DNA from: Clostridium sp.
Lineage (GTDB): Bacteria > Bacillota > Clostridia > Clostridiales > Clostridiaceae
Assembly (NCBI GenBank): GCA_031292145.1
Contig: JARLHR010000028.1
Location: 1-64,000, forward strand
Length of the DNA stretch: 64,000 bases
Reading direction: 5' to 3'
In this document: positions 25,526 to 35,127 of the stretch, in pieces
How positions within the stretch are numbered: the first letter of the stretch is position 1
How the letters are laid out: each line of letters begins with the position of its first letter
Made by a program: the position numbers and the translations under genes
The notes under the pieces: generated by a model
Told to the model about the DNA's origin: nothing
Database searches by the model: none
Seen by the model: only the letters and a program-made list of their open reading frames with translations

Positions 25526-25574
25526 AAAAGGTCACGGAATGATTAATATTTATCACCTTTCCATGACCTTTTTC
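25526..25574 (+). terminator. Terminator of the MarR gene
   Basis: AAAAGGTCA (25526-25534) pairs with TGACCTTTTT (25564-25573), extended by GGAA/TTCC. Confidence 0.75.
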
Positions 25575-25595
25575 ATTTATCTAAATTTAGTTCTA

Positions 25596-25756
25596 AGGCA
25601 CATGAAAGAAATTAACAAGTCCAAAATGCCATGATTATTTTTCATCAGGCAAGGAAACAGATTGGTCTCATAGTGGGCCTATTAGGGCAATCTGCTGACG
25701 CAGCTTGATGAAAAATAGGCTTGGCAGATGGACTTGTTATTTTTTTGATTGTGCCT
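25596..25756. repeat. 161-bp inverted-repeat element (AGGCACA family)
   Basis: The ends match for about 28 bases: AGGCACATGA...TAACAAGTCCA at the left, and the complement of TGGACTTGTTA...TGTGCCT at the right. The core has further inverted blocks (ATTTTTCATCA/TGATGAAAAAT, CAATCTGCTGACGCAG). There is no open frame. This is the fullest copy in the window and could fold into one long hairpin. Confidence 0.7.
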
Positions 25757-25772
25757 AATAAGTATACATATA

Positions 25773-26909
25773 TTATTTTTCCATTGCTTCTTTAAATGAT
25801 TCTATTAAATCATCTATATCCTCAAGACCTACAGATACCCTTATTAATGTATCTGTAATTCCAAGTTCTTCTCTTTCTTCCTTTGGAATTGAAGCATGAC
25901 TCATTTTTGCTGGATATGACACTATAGTTTCAACACTCCCCAAACTTACTGCTACAGCTACATTCTTTACATTATTTAAGAAAACTTTAGTCCTTTCAAA
26001 AGTTTTAAATTTAAATGACAATACTGCACCTGCGCCATCAGCTTGTTCCAAGTGCAACTCCCTTCCTTCCATGGAAGATAAACCAAGATAATATACTTTC
26101 TCAACTTCTTCTCTTGATTCAAGCCATTCCGCTAATTTTTGAGCACTTTTTTGAAGGGCGTCTAACCTAACTTTTAAAGTTTTAATCCCTCTAACCAAAA
26201 GCCATGAATCTTGTGGTCCAAGGACAGCTCCAAAAGTATTTTGTATTTGATAAACTCTATCTCCAAGTTCTCTTGTCTTTGTTACAACAAGGCCTGCAAT
26301 TACATCACTATGTCCACCTAAGAATTTAGTTGCGCTGTGTACAACTATATCTGCACCTAATTCTAATGGCCTTTGAAGATATGGTGACATAAATGTATTG
26401 TCAACTATTGTGATTGCATTATTTTCTTTAGCTAATTTACTAGCTGCTCTTAAATCTGTTACCTTTAGTAACGGATTTGAAGGTGTTTCTAAATAAAGTC
26501 CCCTTGTATTTTCTTTAAAAGCTTTTTCTATTTCTTCAATATTTGATGCATCTACAAAAGTAAAGTCAATATTAAATCTAGAGAATAATTTTGTTGTAGC
26601 TCTATAAGTTCCACCGTAAACATCTCCGCAAATTATAATGTGATCTCCTGCCGAAAATATTGATAGCACTGAACAAATAGCTGCCATTCCTGAAGCAAAT
26701 GCAAAACCACATTCCCCTCCTTCAAGTTCTGCTATTAATTTTTCAACCACATCTCTAGTAGGATTTCCTGATCTTGCATAATCATATTTACCAAAGTTCT
26801 CTATATCAAATTGATGAAAAGTCGATGTTTGGTATATTGGAGTACTTACTGATCCTGTTGTAGGATCTATATCCCCACTTGCATGTATTAACTTAGTTCC
26901 AAAATTCAT
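25773..26909 (-). CDS. Trans-sulfuration PLP enzyme (cystathionine beta- or gamma-lyase type)
   Basis: This 378-residue member of the Cys/Met metabolism PLP family has the PLP lysine in SATKFLGGHSD, the YARSGNPTRD substrate-binding motif and VSVGLEDIDDLI at the end. It follows a second family member (27058-28203) on the same strand, with a repeat-filled 148-bp gap. The pair resembles metI-metC, where the second enzyme cleaves cystathionine. Cystathionine beta-lyase (methionine synthesis), gamma-lyase (cysteine synthesis) and methionine gamma-lyase cannot be separated by eye. It probably shares the SAM-I riboswitch upstream of the first gene, which favours methionine synthesis. Confidence 0.88.
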   Translation of the reverse strand: MNFGTKLIHASGDIDPTTGSVSTPIYQTSTFHQFDIENFGKYDYARSGNPTRDVVEKLIAELEGGECGFAFASGMAAICSVLSIFSAGDHIIICGDVYGGTYRATTKLFSRFNIDFTFVDASNIEEIEKAFKENTRGLYLETPSNPLLKVTDLRAASKLAKENNAITIVDNTFMSPYLQRPLELGADIVVHSATKFLGGHSDVIAGLVVTKTRELGDRVYQIQNTFGAVLGPQDSWLLVRGIKTLKVRLDALQKSAQKLAEWLESREEVEKVYYLGLSSMEGRELHLEQADGAGAVLSFKFKTFERTKVFLNNVKNVAVAVSLGSVETIVSYPAKMSHASIPKEEREELGITDTLIRVSVGLEDIDDLIESFKEAMEK

Positions 26910-26914
26910 AATTT

Positions 26915-27057
26915 ACACCCCAATCTTTCAATTTACAGTTAACAATTCACAGCTAACTGTGAATAATGAATTTACTTCGTAAATTCTTAAATTATACTTT
27001 TGAAAAGCCGCAGGCTTTTCTTCCTTACCTCTTACCTTTTAACTCTTACTTCTTAAC
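26915..27057. repeat. Intercistronic repeat block between the trans-sulfuration genes
   Basis: Several small palindromes in a row (CACAGTTAGCTGTG-like, GAATTTACTTCGTAAATTC, GAAAAGCCGCAGGCTTTTC), flanked by AGTTAAC- and CTTAACTT-type ends. Similar blocks lie at 46733-46889 and 48565-48658. It has no gene and may have inserted into the operon. Confidence 0.5.
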
Positions 27058-28203
27058 TTAATTAATCGCATTACTTAAATCATTAATTAAATCATCTATA
27101 TTTTCTATTCCAACTGATAATCTAAGCAAATATTCATCTACACCTAATCTTTGTTTAATTTCTTCGGGAATCTCTGAATGAGTTTGAGTAAAAGGATATG
27201 TTATTAATGTTTCCACTCCACCTAAACTTTCTGCAAATCTTATTACTTTAACTCTTTCAAGAATTTTAGGTACTAACTCTTTATCCTTAACTCTAAAGGA
27301 CAATGTTGCTCCAAACCCTGTTGCTTGTTTTTTATTTAGTTCATACCCCTCAAAATTTTCTAAACCCACATAATAGACTTTTTCTACATTAGCATTCTCT
27401 TCTAAGAAATTTGCTATTTTTATTGAATTTTCTTGTGATCTTTCTAACCTTATGTGTAATGTCTTCATTCCTCTTAATATTAACCATGAATCAAATGGAG
27501 ATAAAGTTGCCCCTGTTGACATATGAATTCTTCTTAATTTTTGTAATATTGCCTCATCATTTCCTACTATAAATCCTGCTAACAAGTCATGATGTCCACC
27601 TAAAAACTTTGTTCCACTATGTACTACTAAATCAGCCCCCAACTCTAATGGCTTTTGGTAGTAAGGTGTTAAAAAGGTATTATCTACAATTAATAATAAA
27701 TTATTTGCCTTAGTTATTTCTGCAACTGCTCTTATATCTGTTACCTTCATCATCGGATTAGAAGGAGTTTCTACAAGAATTCCTTTTGTATTTTCTTGTA
27801 TAGAATCTAATATATTTTTATCATCTGTCGTATCAACAAAAGTAGCTTCTAATCCAAAATCTCTAAAAATATCATCAAATAACCTATACGTACCTCCATA
27901 TAAATCATCAGATAAAATTATATGATCCCCAGTTTTAAATAAGTGTATACAGGCAGTAATTGCTGCAACTCCTGATGAAAAGCCTATTGCCTCTTTTCCA
28001 CCTTCTAAAACAGCTAATGTTTTTTCTGCCTCTTCTCGTGTTGGATTTTGAGCTCTTGCATAATCATATCCTGTGCTATTATTAAGCCCATGATGTTTAA
28101 ATGTAGCCGCTTGGTATATCGGATAACTTATTGCTCCTGTAGTCTTATCTCCACCAGATGCTCCACTAACTGCAATTGTCTCAAAAGATTTTTTCAAAGT
28201 CAT
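27058..28203 (-). CDS. Trans-sulfuration PLP enzyme (cystathionine gamma-synthase/O-acetylhomoserine type)
   Basis: This 381-residue family member has YDYARAQNPTREEAEKTL, the PLP lysine in SGTKFLGGHHDLLAGF, ETPSNPMMKVTDI and LLRLSVGIENIDDLI. The sequence is about as close to MetI/MetB as to lyases. Being first behind a SAM-I riboswitch, it most likely joins cysteine to an activated homoserine to make cystathionine. The downstream gene would then cleave it to homocysteine. Length is standard and a GGAGG site precedes the ATG. Expression should fall when S-adenosylmethionine is abundant. Confidence 0.88.
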   Translation of the reverse strand: MTLKKSFETIAVSGASGGDKTTGAISYPIYQAATFKHHGLNNSTGYDYARAQNPTREEAEKTLAVLEGGKEAIGFSSGVAAITACIHLFKTGDHIILSDDLYGGTYRLFDDIFRDFGLEATFVDTTDDKNILDSIQENTKGILVETPSNPMMKVTDIRAVAEITKANNLLLIVDNTFLTPYYQKPLELGADLVVHSGTKFLGGHHDLLAGFIVGNDEAILQKLRRIHMSTGATLSPFDSWLILRGMKTLHIRLERSQENSIKIANFLEENANVEKVYYVGLENFEGYELNKKQATGFGATLSFRVKDKELVPKILERVKVIRFAESLGGVETLITYPFTQTHSEIPEEIKQRLGVDEYLLRLSVGIENIDDLINDLSNAIN

Positions 28204-28304
28204 TTTTTTGCCTCCTTCAATTTATGTATTGCTTATGCTTTATTAGTTATTTTTTAACATTTCACATTTTAACTCAACAAATAAATTGTTTTTTAAAGAA
28301 GAAT

Positions 28305-28340
28305 AATAAAAAAGCCACTTCAAAAATAAGAAGTGACTGT
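28305..28340 (-). terminator. Regulated terminator of the SAM-I riboswitch
   Basis: AGTCACTTC pairs with GAAGTGGCT (28313-28338) and is followed on the minus strand by TTTTTTATT, between the aptamer and the first gene. Confidence 0.85.
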
Positions 28341-28369
28341 ATCGTCTATAAGTTCTAGTACGACTTAAT

Positions 28370-28497
28370 TCTTCTCATTTTTCAAGATATCATCTTGCAG
28401 GATTTAGCACCAACGAAAAAATTCATATAAAAACTTTTTCAGGTTGCCGGGTTTCAAAGGGCCAGTCCCTCCGCCACTCTTAATAAGATTAACTTAT
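28370..28497 (-). ncRNA. SAM-I (S-box) riboswitch
   Basis: On the minus strand the S-box core is clear: AAGAG, GGCGGAGGGACTGGCCC, GAAACCCGGCAACC, then GGTGCTAAATCCTGC and GAGAAGAATTAAG. A terminator hairpin follows at 28305-28340. S-adenosylmethionine binding should favour the terminator and shut off the two trans-sulfuration genes. Confidence 0.95.
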
Positions 28498-28590
28498 CTA
28501 AATATTTATTTGTTAATATTAATTATACATAGTTAAAAACTCTTGTCAATAAATATTAGTAATTTTATCGACTTTATGTAATTAAAGCAG

Positions 28591-28652
28591 ATTCAAAAAA
28601 ATAACAAATCCATCGGTCAAGCCTATTTTCCATAATTCTGCGTCAGCAGATT
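28591..28652. repeat. Partial copy of the AGGCACA-family element
   Basis: Matches one half of 25596-25756 in reverse orientation (ATAACAARTCCATC, TCAAGCCTATTTT, CTGCGTCAGCAGATT). The terminal AGGCACA is lost. Confidence 0.6.
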
Positions 28653-28664
28653 ACTATAAATAAG

Positions 28665-28735
28665 TTGCGTTAATGAGTTTACATTGCATATTGGATTGTT
28701 ATATTAATGCAATGTAATTTCATTATCGTAACTCA
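28665..28735. repeat. Imperfect hairpin downstream of the PAP2 gene
   Basis: TTACATTGCAT (28679-28689) pairs with ATGCAATGTAA (28707-28717), with outer AATGAG/CTCAT-like pairing. It may end the PAP2 transcript, though no T-tract is seen. Confidence 0.45.
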
Positions 28736-28754
28736 TAGAGCAATAATAAATTTA

Positions 28755-30974
28755 TTATTTTACCCAAGTTCCATTAGAATCAAGATAATATCCATCAATG
28801 TATTTATCATGTTCCATTGCTCCAGATTCATTTAAATAATACCATCGTCCATCGGCATCTTTAAACCATCCTGTTTTCATTGCTCCAGATTCATCCAAAT
28901 AATACCATTGTCCATTTTCATCTTGAATCCATCCAATCTGCATAGCTCCTGATTGATCTAAATAATACCATGCACCATTTCTATCTTCAAGCCATCCAGT
29001 ATTTACTGTACCATCTGTTGATACATTGTACCAAACTCCATTCTTTTTCTGCCAGCCACTCTTTGCTTCATCAGCTATTTTATTATTAGATGCATTATTA
29101 GCTGTAGTGCTATTAGATGCATTTGTACTTGTATCTGTATTTGAGCTTGTACTGTCGCTAGTTGAACTTGATGAACTATGATGCGATGAAGAACTTGAAG
29201 ATGAATTACCGGTTCCAATTGATAATTTAACATCATTGTTCTCATAAACAATATTTACTGTATAATTACTTGGTAAACCTGTTGTTTCAACTGATGAAAA
29301 TCTGCTATTTTGACTGTTGCTCTTGAAAGTTATAATAGTAGCATTAGTATTTGGTATATAACCATTACTAAAATCTAATTTTAATTTACCAGAAAATATT
29401 GCATTACCATCAATTTCGAATGCATCATTTTTACCTCCAATAGAAAGTTCAAGAGTACCACTTGCTGATTGAGTATAGTCACTCTTTATATCTACTATTC
29501 CATCTACATTCTCTGTCAGTGTACCCCCATTATTTATGACACTTCCAGTTCCAAAAGCTGTAGCTGAATCTGCCTCAATAGTACCTTGTTGAATTTGTGT
29601 ACCACCACTATAGGTATTATCTCCACCTAATTTTAGAGTTCCAGTTCCTTGTTTTGTTAAAGAACCACTTCCTGAAATATCATTACGCCAGCTGTCTGAA
29701 GCATTAAAACCACCTTTAGACGCATCCATATTTACTGTAATAGCACTATTAAAAGCATCATAGCCATTTGCTGCTGAAAAAAGATTTAGACGTCCCCACC
29801 CTTCTGCATCATCTAACAGTGGATAGCCCGATGGAAGACCCGTAGTGTATAAAACATCACGTCTTTGATTAGCGTCAAGATATGGAAGACGTGTTTCTAA
29901 AAGTACTTCTGCGCCTTTAGGCACTACCATTGGCTTAGTTGTATCTCCAATCTGAGAAAAACCATAAGTTAATCTCTTAATATAGTCTTCCTTGTTTTCC
30001 TCATAATCACTAAACCTATCATTTGCTGTACCTTCTTGTGTGAAAAGTTTAGTTTGTGCATCATTATATGCCGCAGCCTTTATAGACGCATTAGCTGGAT
30101 CATTAAGTGCTGCGGCTGCAAGTGCAGTTCCTGTCATACGTCCTCCCATTACATCTAATGGAGAATGCATACCTGCAATAATTCTGTTATTTCCAAGCTC
30201 AGAAGCACGTGTAAGCATTTCCTGGAAACGTTCTGGAAATGCATATGCTAATCCTATTGCTGATATATATGCAGCATTTGTATGTCCACTTGGGAAACCT
30301 CCATCTGTACTTTGTTCGGGAAGTAATGTTGGTAGAAATTTCACATCTGGACTCCATTTATACGGACGTTTATAATTATAATAATTTTTGGCTTGTGATG
30401 TACTGGCACAAGTAGCACGCAAAGCATCTACTAATTTAACCATGTTTCCAAGCTGAGAATTCTCATCTGCCCAAGTACATCCCGCATCATCATCATTCTT
30501 TACTACTGTTGTTAACGCTTCTTCTCCTATAGTTGTAACTGAAGTTTGAGCATTAGATAGTCTTCTAAATACATCTGTATAATTACCAAGGCCATCTGTA
30601 ACACTATAATTCTGGTTTCTACGGTCATCAAAGAAAACCTGTGCTAATGAGCCAGTAGTTGAAACTGCTGCTGCCGTGGTGTTAGCACTTGTAAGTTCAA
30701 TATCGGTGTCAATATTATGCTGTTGAACATCAGCATTTAAAATATCACCAGTTTTAGGATTATATAAATTAAGAAATTGAGACAATACTCCAATGGATGG
30801 ATTACTTTCTGGTGTCATATTACTTCTAATATTATTGGTATAACTGTCCACATAATATCCATATGTTCCCGGATTAGGCGTTAGATTATCATCTGCAAAG
30901 GCTATAGTGGACATAATACTTTGAGATACTGTAGCAGCTAAAACTAATGGTATTATTTTTTTATTAAAATTCAT
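28755..30974 (-). CDS. Secreted PAP2-family acid phosphatase with beta-strand repeat and cell-wall-binding repeats
   Basis: A signal peptide (MNFNKKIIPLVLAATVSQ to AFADD) is followed by a PAP2 domain with KRPYKW, PSGHTNAA and NNRIIAGMHSPLDVMGG, the three phosphatase motifs. Then comes an autotransporter-associated beta-strand repeat (LTKQGTGTLKLGGDNTYSGG). A Ser/Thr/Asn-rich linker follows, then four choline-binding-type repeats (GWxxxxGxWYYLxxSGAM). It is therefore an exported enzyme tethered to wall polymers, removing phosphate from organic substrates. The middle strand repeat is best known from Gram-negative autotransporters and is unusual here. I chose the ATG at 30974 because GGGGTAAG precedes it; another ATG at 31022 would add 16 residues before the signal peptide. 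Confidence 0.9.
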   Translation of the reverse strand: MNFNKKIIPLVLAATVSQSIMSTIAFADDNLTPNPGTYGYYVDSYTNNIRSNMTPESNPSIGVLSQFLNLYNPKTGDILNADVQQHNIDTDIELTSANTTAAAVSTTGSLAQVFFDDRRNQNYSVTDGLGNYTDVFRRLSNAQTSVTTIGEEALTTVVKNDDDAGCTWADENSQLGNMVKLVDALRATCASTSQAKNYYNYKRPYKWSPDVKFLPTLLPEQSTDGGFPSGHTNAAYISAIGLAYAFPERFQEMLTRASELGNNRIIAGMHSPLDVMGGRMTGTALAAAALNDPANASIKAAAYNDAQTKLFTQEGTANDRFSDYEENKEDYIKRLTYGFSQIGDTTKPMVVPKGAEVLLETRLPYLDANQRRDVLYTTGLPSGYPLLDDAEGWGRLNLFSAANGYDAFNSAITVNMDASKGGFNASDSWRNDISGSGSLTKQGTGTLKLGGDNTYSGGTQIQQGTIEADSATAFGTGSVINNGGTLTENVDGIVDIKSDYTQSASGTLELSIGGKNDAFEIDGNAIFSGKLKLDFSNGYIPNTNATIITFKSNSQNSRFSSVETTGLPSNYTVNIVYENNDVKLSIGTGNSSSSSSSHHSSSSSTSDSTSSNTDTSTNASNSTTANNASNNKIADEAKSGWQKKNGVWYNVSTDGTVNTGWLEDRNGAWYYLDQSGAMQIGWIQDENGQWYYLDESGAMKTGWFKDADGRWYYLNESGAMEHDKYIDGYYLDSNGTWVK

Positions 30975-31156
30975 ATTGTTCTTACCCCGCTTAATAAATT
31001 TTATATTATGAAATAAATTCATCTTCTAGTATTTTATAGCAACTTTATTTAATCCAAATTATATATTGGTTAACTTAGTGTTAAATGGAAATATACTCTT
31101 CTAAGATATAGATTTTCTATTAAGAATTATTTTTCTTTAATTTAATAAACTTTAAA

Positions 31157-31204
31157 ATAAATAAAAGGGGCTGTCGCATTATTTAGTGCGGCAGCCCCTT
31201 TAAA
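31157..31204 (-). terminator. Terminator of the efflux operon
   Basis: AAAGGGGCTG (31164-31173) pairs with CAGCCCCTTT, with inner CGCA/TGCG; the minus-strand tail is TTTTATTT. Confidence 0.85.
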
Positions 31205-31265
31205 GTCATCATATTTAATTTTGTAAAGTCAATCACAATGAAAAAAATATAAATCTAGATATCCT

Positions 31266-32534
31266 CTATTCATATCTTAACGCCTCAATTGGATCGAGAC
31301 TTGCAGCTTTTTTAGCTGGATAGTATCCAAAAAACACACCTATTGCCATTGAAAAAGTAAAACTTATTAGAATTGTTGGAATAGATATTGATATAGGTGA
31401 TTTTAACACTAAACATGCAATCACGCCCATTCCAATTCCAAGCATTATTCCTATTATTCCACCGATTGAGCATATTATTACTGACTCAGTTATAAATTGC
31501 ATTTTTATATGAATGCTTTTAGCCCCAAGAGCTTTTCTTGTTCCTATTTCCCTAGTTCTTTCCGTAACCGATACAAGCATTATATTCATTACTCCTATTC
31601 CGCCTACAAGTAATGCTATAGCCGCGATTACAGATATCCCCATTGATATAGCACTAATCACCGATGTAAATGATTCTGCTTGGTTTTTAAGATTCATAAC
31701 TTGTAATTCCCAATATTTATTATTCTTATATAACTTCTCTGTATATTTTTTCATATCTTTAACAAGTTTTTCTGAATCAATATTAGCATCTGGCTTAATC
31801 ATAAAGCCAGAATAATTTTTATTTTTTTGTTCTGCTTTTGCTGTTGTTATAGGAATATATAAATTAGTTTGTATATCTTTTTCTTTTGCCGCAGTACCAC
31901 CACCTTCAAGAAAGGAAGGTGGTTCATAACTATATACACCTACAATAACATATGTTTCTATATTATCTTGTACATAAACTTTAATTTCTTTACCCAAAGC
32001 ATCAGTCTTACCTTTAAACATATTATTTACAAGTTTATCTGAAACTACGGCAGTTTTTTTCATTCCTTTAATATCTTTATCCGAAATAAACCTTCCACTA
32101 GTCATCTTAATACTATTAACATCTTTATATTCATCATTTACTCCCGTAATTGCTATATTAGAATATAAATATCCATCCTTTACTTTCCCGTTCCCTGTAC
32201 TTGTATCTATACTTATACTATTAATTCTATCAGAAAATGCTTCCTTAATTAAATTTATTTGCTCCAAACTAAGAAGATCACTATCTTCCGGCTCTTTAGC
32301 TGAATATCTTTCCTGAGCTCCATCCTCACTCTTTTCTCTTACTTGAATGTACATATTATTTGCACCTAGCTTATCTAATTCACCTGATACTTTAGATGTA
32401 ATTGCTCCTCCAATGGAAACAATTCCTATAACAGATGATATTCCTATTATAATCCCAAGCATAGTTAGTAGTGAACGCATTTTACTTGCCCTTATGCCTG
32501 CTATCGCAAGCAATATATTTTCTTTTACAAACAT
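31266..32534 (-). CDS. MacB-type ABC transporter permease
   Basis: This 422-residue permease has one N-terminal membrane segment (LLTMLGIIIGISSVIGIVSIGG), a ~230-residue extracytoplasmic MacB core domain, and three C-terminal membrane segments (FtsX-like: AIALLVGGIGVMNIMLVSVTERTREIGTRKALG). This four-segment mechanotransmission fold moves no substrate through itself but drives export of peptides, toxins or lipids. Its start overlaps the ATPase gene by 10 bases. With the adaptor at 33268 it forms a tripartite-like pump; the outer TolC-like partner gene in this window is truncated. Confidence 0.92.
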   Translation of the reverse strand: MFVKENILLAIAGIRASKMRSLLTMLGIIIGISSVIGIVSIGGAITSKVSGELDKLGANNMYIQVREKSEDGAQERYSAKEPEDSDLLSLEQINLIKEAFSDRINSISIDTSTGNGKVKDGYLYSNIAITGVNDEYKDVNSIKMTSGRFISDKDIKGMKKTAVVSDKLVNNMFKGKTDALGKEIKVYVQDNIETYVIVGVYSYEPPSFLEGGGTAAKEKDIQTNLYIPITTAKAEQKNKNYSGFMIKPDANIDSEKLVKDMKKYTEKLYKNNKYWELQVMNLKNQAESFTSVISAISMGISVIAAIALLVGGIGVMNIMLVSVTERTREIGTRKALGAKSIHIKMQFITESVIICSIGGIIGIMLGIGMGVIACLVLKSPISISIPTILISFTFSMAIGVFFGYYPAKKAASLDPIEALRYE

Positions 32535-33271
32535 ATCTTTTCACCATTTGGAAATCTCTTAATGTACCTGTTATTATATTCTTCAGATACTATCTTTCCA
32601 TCCTTTAGGGTTATAATTCTCTCTGTTTCTTCTGCAAGCTCATGGTTATGCGTTATAAACACTATAGTCTTACCTTCTACTTCATGTACTTTATGAAATA
32701 AATCCATAACAAGCCTTCCGGTTGCTGAGTCAAGAGCACCTGTTGGTTCATCCGCAAGTATTATACTTGGATTATTGGCAAGAGCCCTAGCAATAGCTAC
32801 TCTCTGCTTTTGCCCTCCTGATAATTCATTAGGTTGGTGCTTCATTCTATCTTTCATTCCAACAAGTTCTAAAAGTTCCTCTGCCTGTTCCCTTCTCTCA
32901 TGTCTATTCATTCCATAATAAAGCATTGGCAATTCAACATTCTTTAATGCCGAACTCCTTGGTATTAAATTATATGTTTGAAACACAAAACCTATCTTCT
33001 TATTTCTTACTTCTGATAAACCATTATCAGTTTTTTCATTAACATCTGTACCATCTAAAATATATGTTCCAGAGGTTGGTCTATCAAGTGCTCCTATAAT
33101 ATTCATTAATGTACTTTTACCAGAACCAGATGTTCCTACAATGGATATAAATTCACCTTTATTTACTGTTATATTTATGTTTTTAAGAATATCTAATTGG
33201 TTAGGAGTCCCAACATAAAAACTTTTAACAATGTTTTTCATTTCTATTATACTTTCATTCAAATAAATCAT
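32525..33271 (-). CDS. MacB/LolD-type ABC transporter ATPase
   Basis: This 248-residue ATPase has Walker A GTSGSGKST (about 46-54), Q-loop FVFQTYNLIP, signature LSGGQKQRVAIARAL, Walker B IILADEPTGALD and a switch His in FITHNHE. It belongs to the family that works with FtsX/MacB permeases. It overlaps the adaptor gene by 4 bases at its 5' end and the permease gene by 10 bases at its 3' end, so translation is coupled through the operon. Exported substrate is unknown. Confidence 0.95.
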   Translation of the reverse strand: MIYLNESIIEMKNIVKSFYVGTPNQLDILKNINITVNKGEFISIVGTSGSGKSTLMNIIGALDRPTSGTYILDGTDVNEKTDNGLSEVRNKKIGFVFQTYNLIPRSSALKNVELPMLYYGMNRHERREQAEELLELVGMKDRMKHQPNELSGGQKQRVAIARALANNPSIILADEPTGALDSATGRLVMDLFHKVHEVEGKTIVFITHNHELAEETERIITLKDGKIVSEEYNNRYIKRFPNGEKICL

Positions 33272-34689
33272 GCCCCCTTTATTTGAATTTTTTCTCCAAC
33301 CTTATGTGTTGAAGGATCATCAATTACAAACATTCCATCTGAAATTCCTTCTCCTGAAATTTCTACATTAAAATCAGATTCAAGTCCTGTACTTATTGCA
33401 ACTTCCTTAATTATATATTTATTTGGTTTTTCATCGCTCTTTTCTGCTACATATATGCTTTTACTATTATCGTTTTGAACTATACTTTCTGATGAGACTG
33501 TATAAATATCTGATTTTTCATTAGTAATAATATTTACCCTTGCGCTCATTCCAGATTTTATATTATCATTCATATCATCAATCTTAATTTCTGCTTCAAA
33601 ACTTGCATCTTGGCTTGTCCCTTGAGATTGTGATGTAGATTTATCTTGAGATGCATCACCCTTTTTAGCAGTTGGATTAACACTTACTACTTCACCTTGG
33701 ATAACAGTATCTCCTGTTCCATCTGTTTTTATCTCTACCCTTTGTCCTACTTTAACATTTGCTATGTCAACTTCTTTAATCTCTGTAATTATCTCCATAT
33801 CCTCTAGATTTTCAACTTGAAATAAAACTCCACTTCCTGGATTTCCTACAGTAGCACTCACACTTGTAATTGTACCATCAGTAGTTGCTTTGATTATACA
33901 GTCTTCTAACTGTTGTTTCTGTTTTTCAATTGCAATTCGTTGGCTATTATTATTAATATTTGTCAGTGCCGTATCATAGCTCTTCTTTTCTGTATTTAAC
34001 GCTTGGTCAGCTTTAACTTTTGTATTTTCCAATGCTACTTTAGCCTTCTCGTAATCTGAATTTGCGGTGTCAAAATCCATTTTAATTTTATCTAACTCAC
34101 TCTCTGAAATTGCTTGGGCATCAAATAATGCTTTATTTTTTTCATATATTTTCTTTTTATTATCAAGATTAATCTTTGTTAGATTTAAAACTTCTTGAGC
34201 ATTTTTAATATCTGAGTTTAAATTATTATTATATAGATATAATTCATCATCATATGCTTTTTTTGCAGCATTAAGTTCTATATTATTATTAGCTTCTGAC
34301 GCTTCAGCCGTAGCTATCGCTTGCTCAATATCTTTTTCTAACCCAGCTGAATCTAATATTGCTAGAACATCTCCTTCCTTAACCTTATCTCCAGCCTTTA
34401 CCTTTACTTCTTTTACGGGATTATTTATTGTGCTATATATATTTGTAGAGTTCTTACTTTTTACTTCCCCCAAAACATTGATGCCATTTACAATTTTTCC
34501 CTTCGAAAGAACTGTATATTTAACATTTAGTGCTGGTTTTGGCATAATTATTTTACATACTATCAACGCTACAACTATTATAAACACGGCTCCAAATAAT
34601 ATTACTTTCTTAGTTGGTTTTTTTTTAAGTTTTAAACCTTTAAGACTTATCCCTTTAGGTTTTAATTTTTTAATATCTAACTTTGGCAT
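33268..34689 (-). CDS. HlyD/MacA-type efflux adaptor protein
   Basis: The 473-residue protein has a very basic N-terminus (about 10 Lys in 30 residues) and one membrane segment (VILFGAVFIIVVALIVC, about 29-47). A split lipoyl/barrel-sandwich domain (VKVKAGDKVKEGDVLAILDS) follows, then a long coiled-coil hairpin (about 125-255) and beta-barrel domains ending in GEKIQIKG. In a Gram-positive it should stand on the outer face and join to the MacB-like permease. It is the first gene of adaptor-ATPase-permease. A Ser/Gln-rich stretch (SQDKSTSQSQGTSQD) interrupts the barrel region. Confidence 0.92.
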   Translation of the reverse strand: MPKLDIKKLKPKGISLKGLKLKKKPTKKVILFGAVFIIVVALIVCKIIMPKPALNVKYTVLSKGKIVNGINVLGEVKSKNSTNIYSTINNPVKEVKVKAGDKVKEGDVLAILDSAGLEKDIEQAIATAEASEANNNIELNAAKKAYDDELYLYNNNLNSDIKNAQEVLNLTKINLDNKKKIYEKNKALFDAQAISESELDKIKMDFDTANSDYEKAKVALENTKVKADQALNTEKKSYDTALTNINNNSQRIAIEKQKQQLEDCIIKATTDGTITSVSATVGNPGSGVLFQVENLEDMEIITEIKEVDIANVKVGQRVEIKTDGTGDTVIQGEVVSVNPTAKKGDASQDKSTSQSQGTSQDASFEAEIKIDDMNDNIKSGMSARVNIITNEKSDIYTVSSESIVQNDNSKSIYVAEKSDEKPNKYIIKEVAISTGLESDFNVEISGEGISDGMFVIDDPSTHKVGEKIQIKGA

Positions 34690-35127
34690 ATAAAATTTAC
34701 CCCCATTATAAATAACCTTCTTTGTTTTTCAAATACTACATGCAATTGGCATAAGCATTATTTCGGCTATGTAATCAAAATTCCCTCATTCATTTTAATT
34801 ACATAACAGTATTTATATACATAACCAATTTTGAATGTTTTTAGTATATCATCTTAAATATAATATAAGCCTTAATAAAACATTAACTTTTTCTTAATAT
34901 CTATTGTATTTATTTTTCTTACATTTACCTTTCAATATTGTAAGATTTATTACTAATTTCTGTATTAATAAAAAAGTTGTTTTAAAATAGCAGTTCCTAT
35001 TTTAAAACAACTTTAAATTAATCTTACAAATCATTTGTAATTGTCTGTTAACTTTTACTTTATAGTAAAAATTTCATCTTTGATTTTACTATTTAAGCTT
35101 GATGATAACTAATATAATTATACAACA
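34690..35127. other. Spacer between efflux operon and chemoreceptor gene
   Basis: Contains the chemoreceptor's terminator and the presumed efflux promoter region. No gene or clear operator was recognised in the rest. Confidence 0.5.
34970..35015 (-). terminator. Terminator of the chemoreceptor gene
   Basis: AAAGTTGTTTTAAAATAG (34973-34990) pairs with CTATTTTAAAACAACTTT (34997-35014), loop CAGTTC. Confidence 0.85.
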
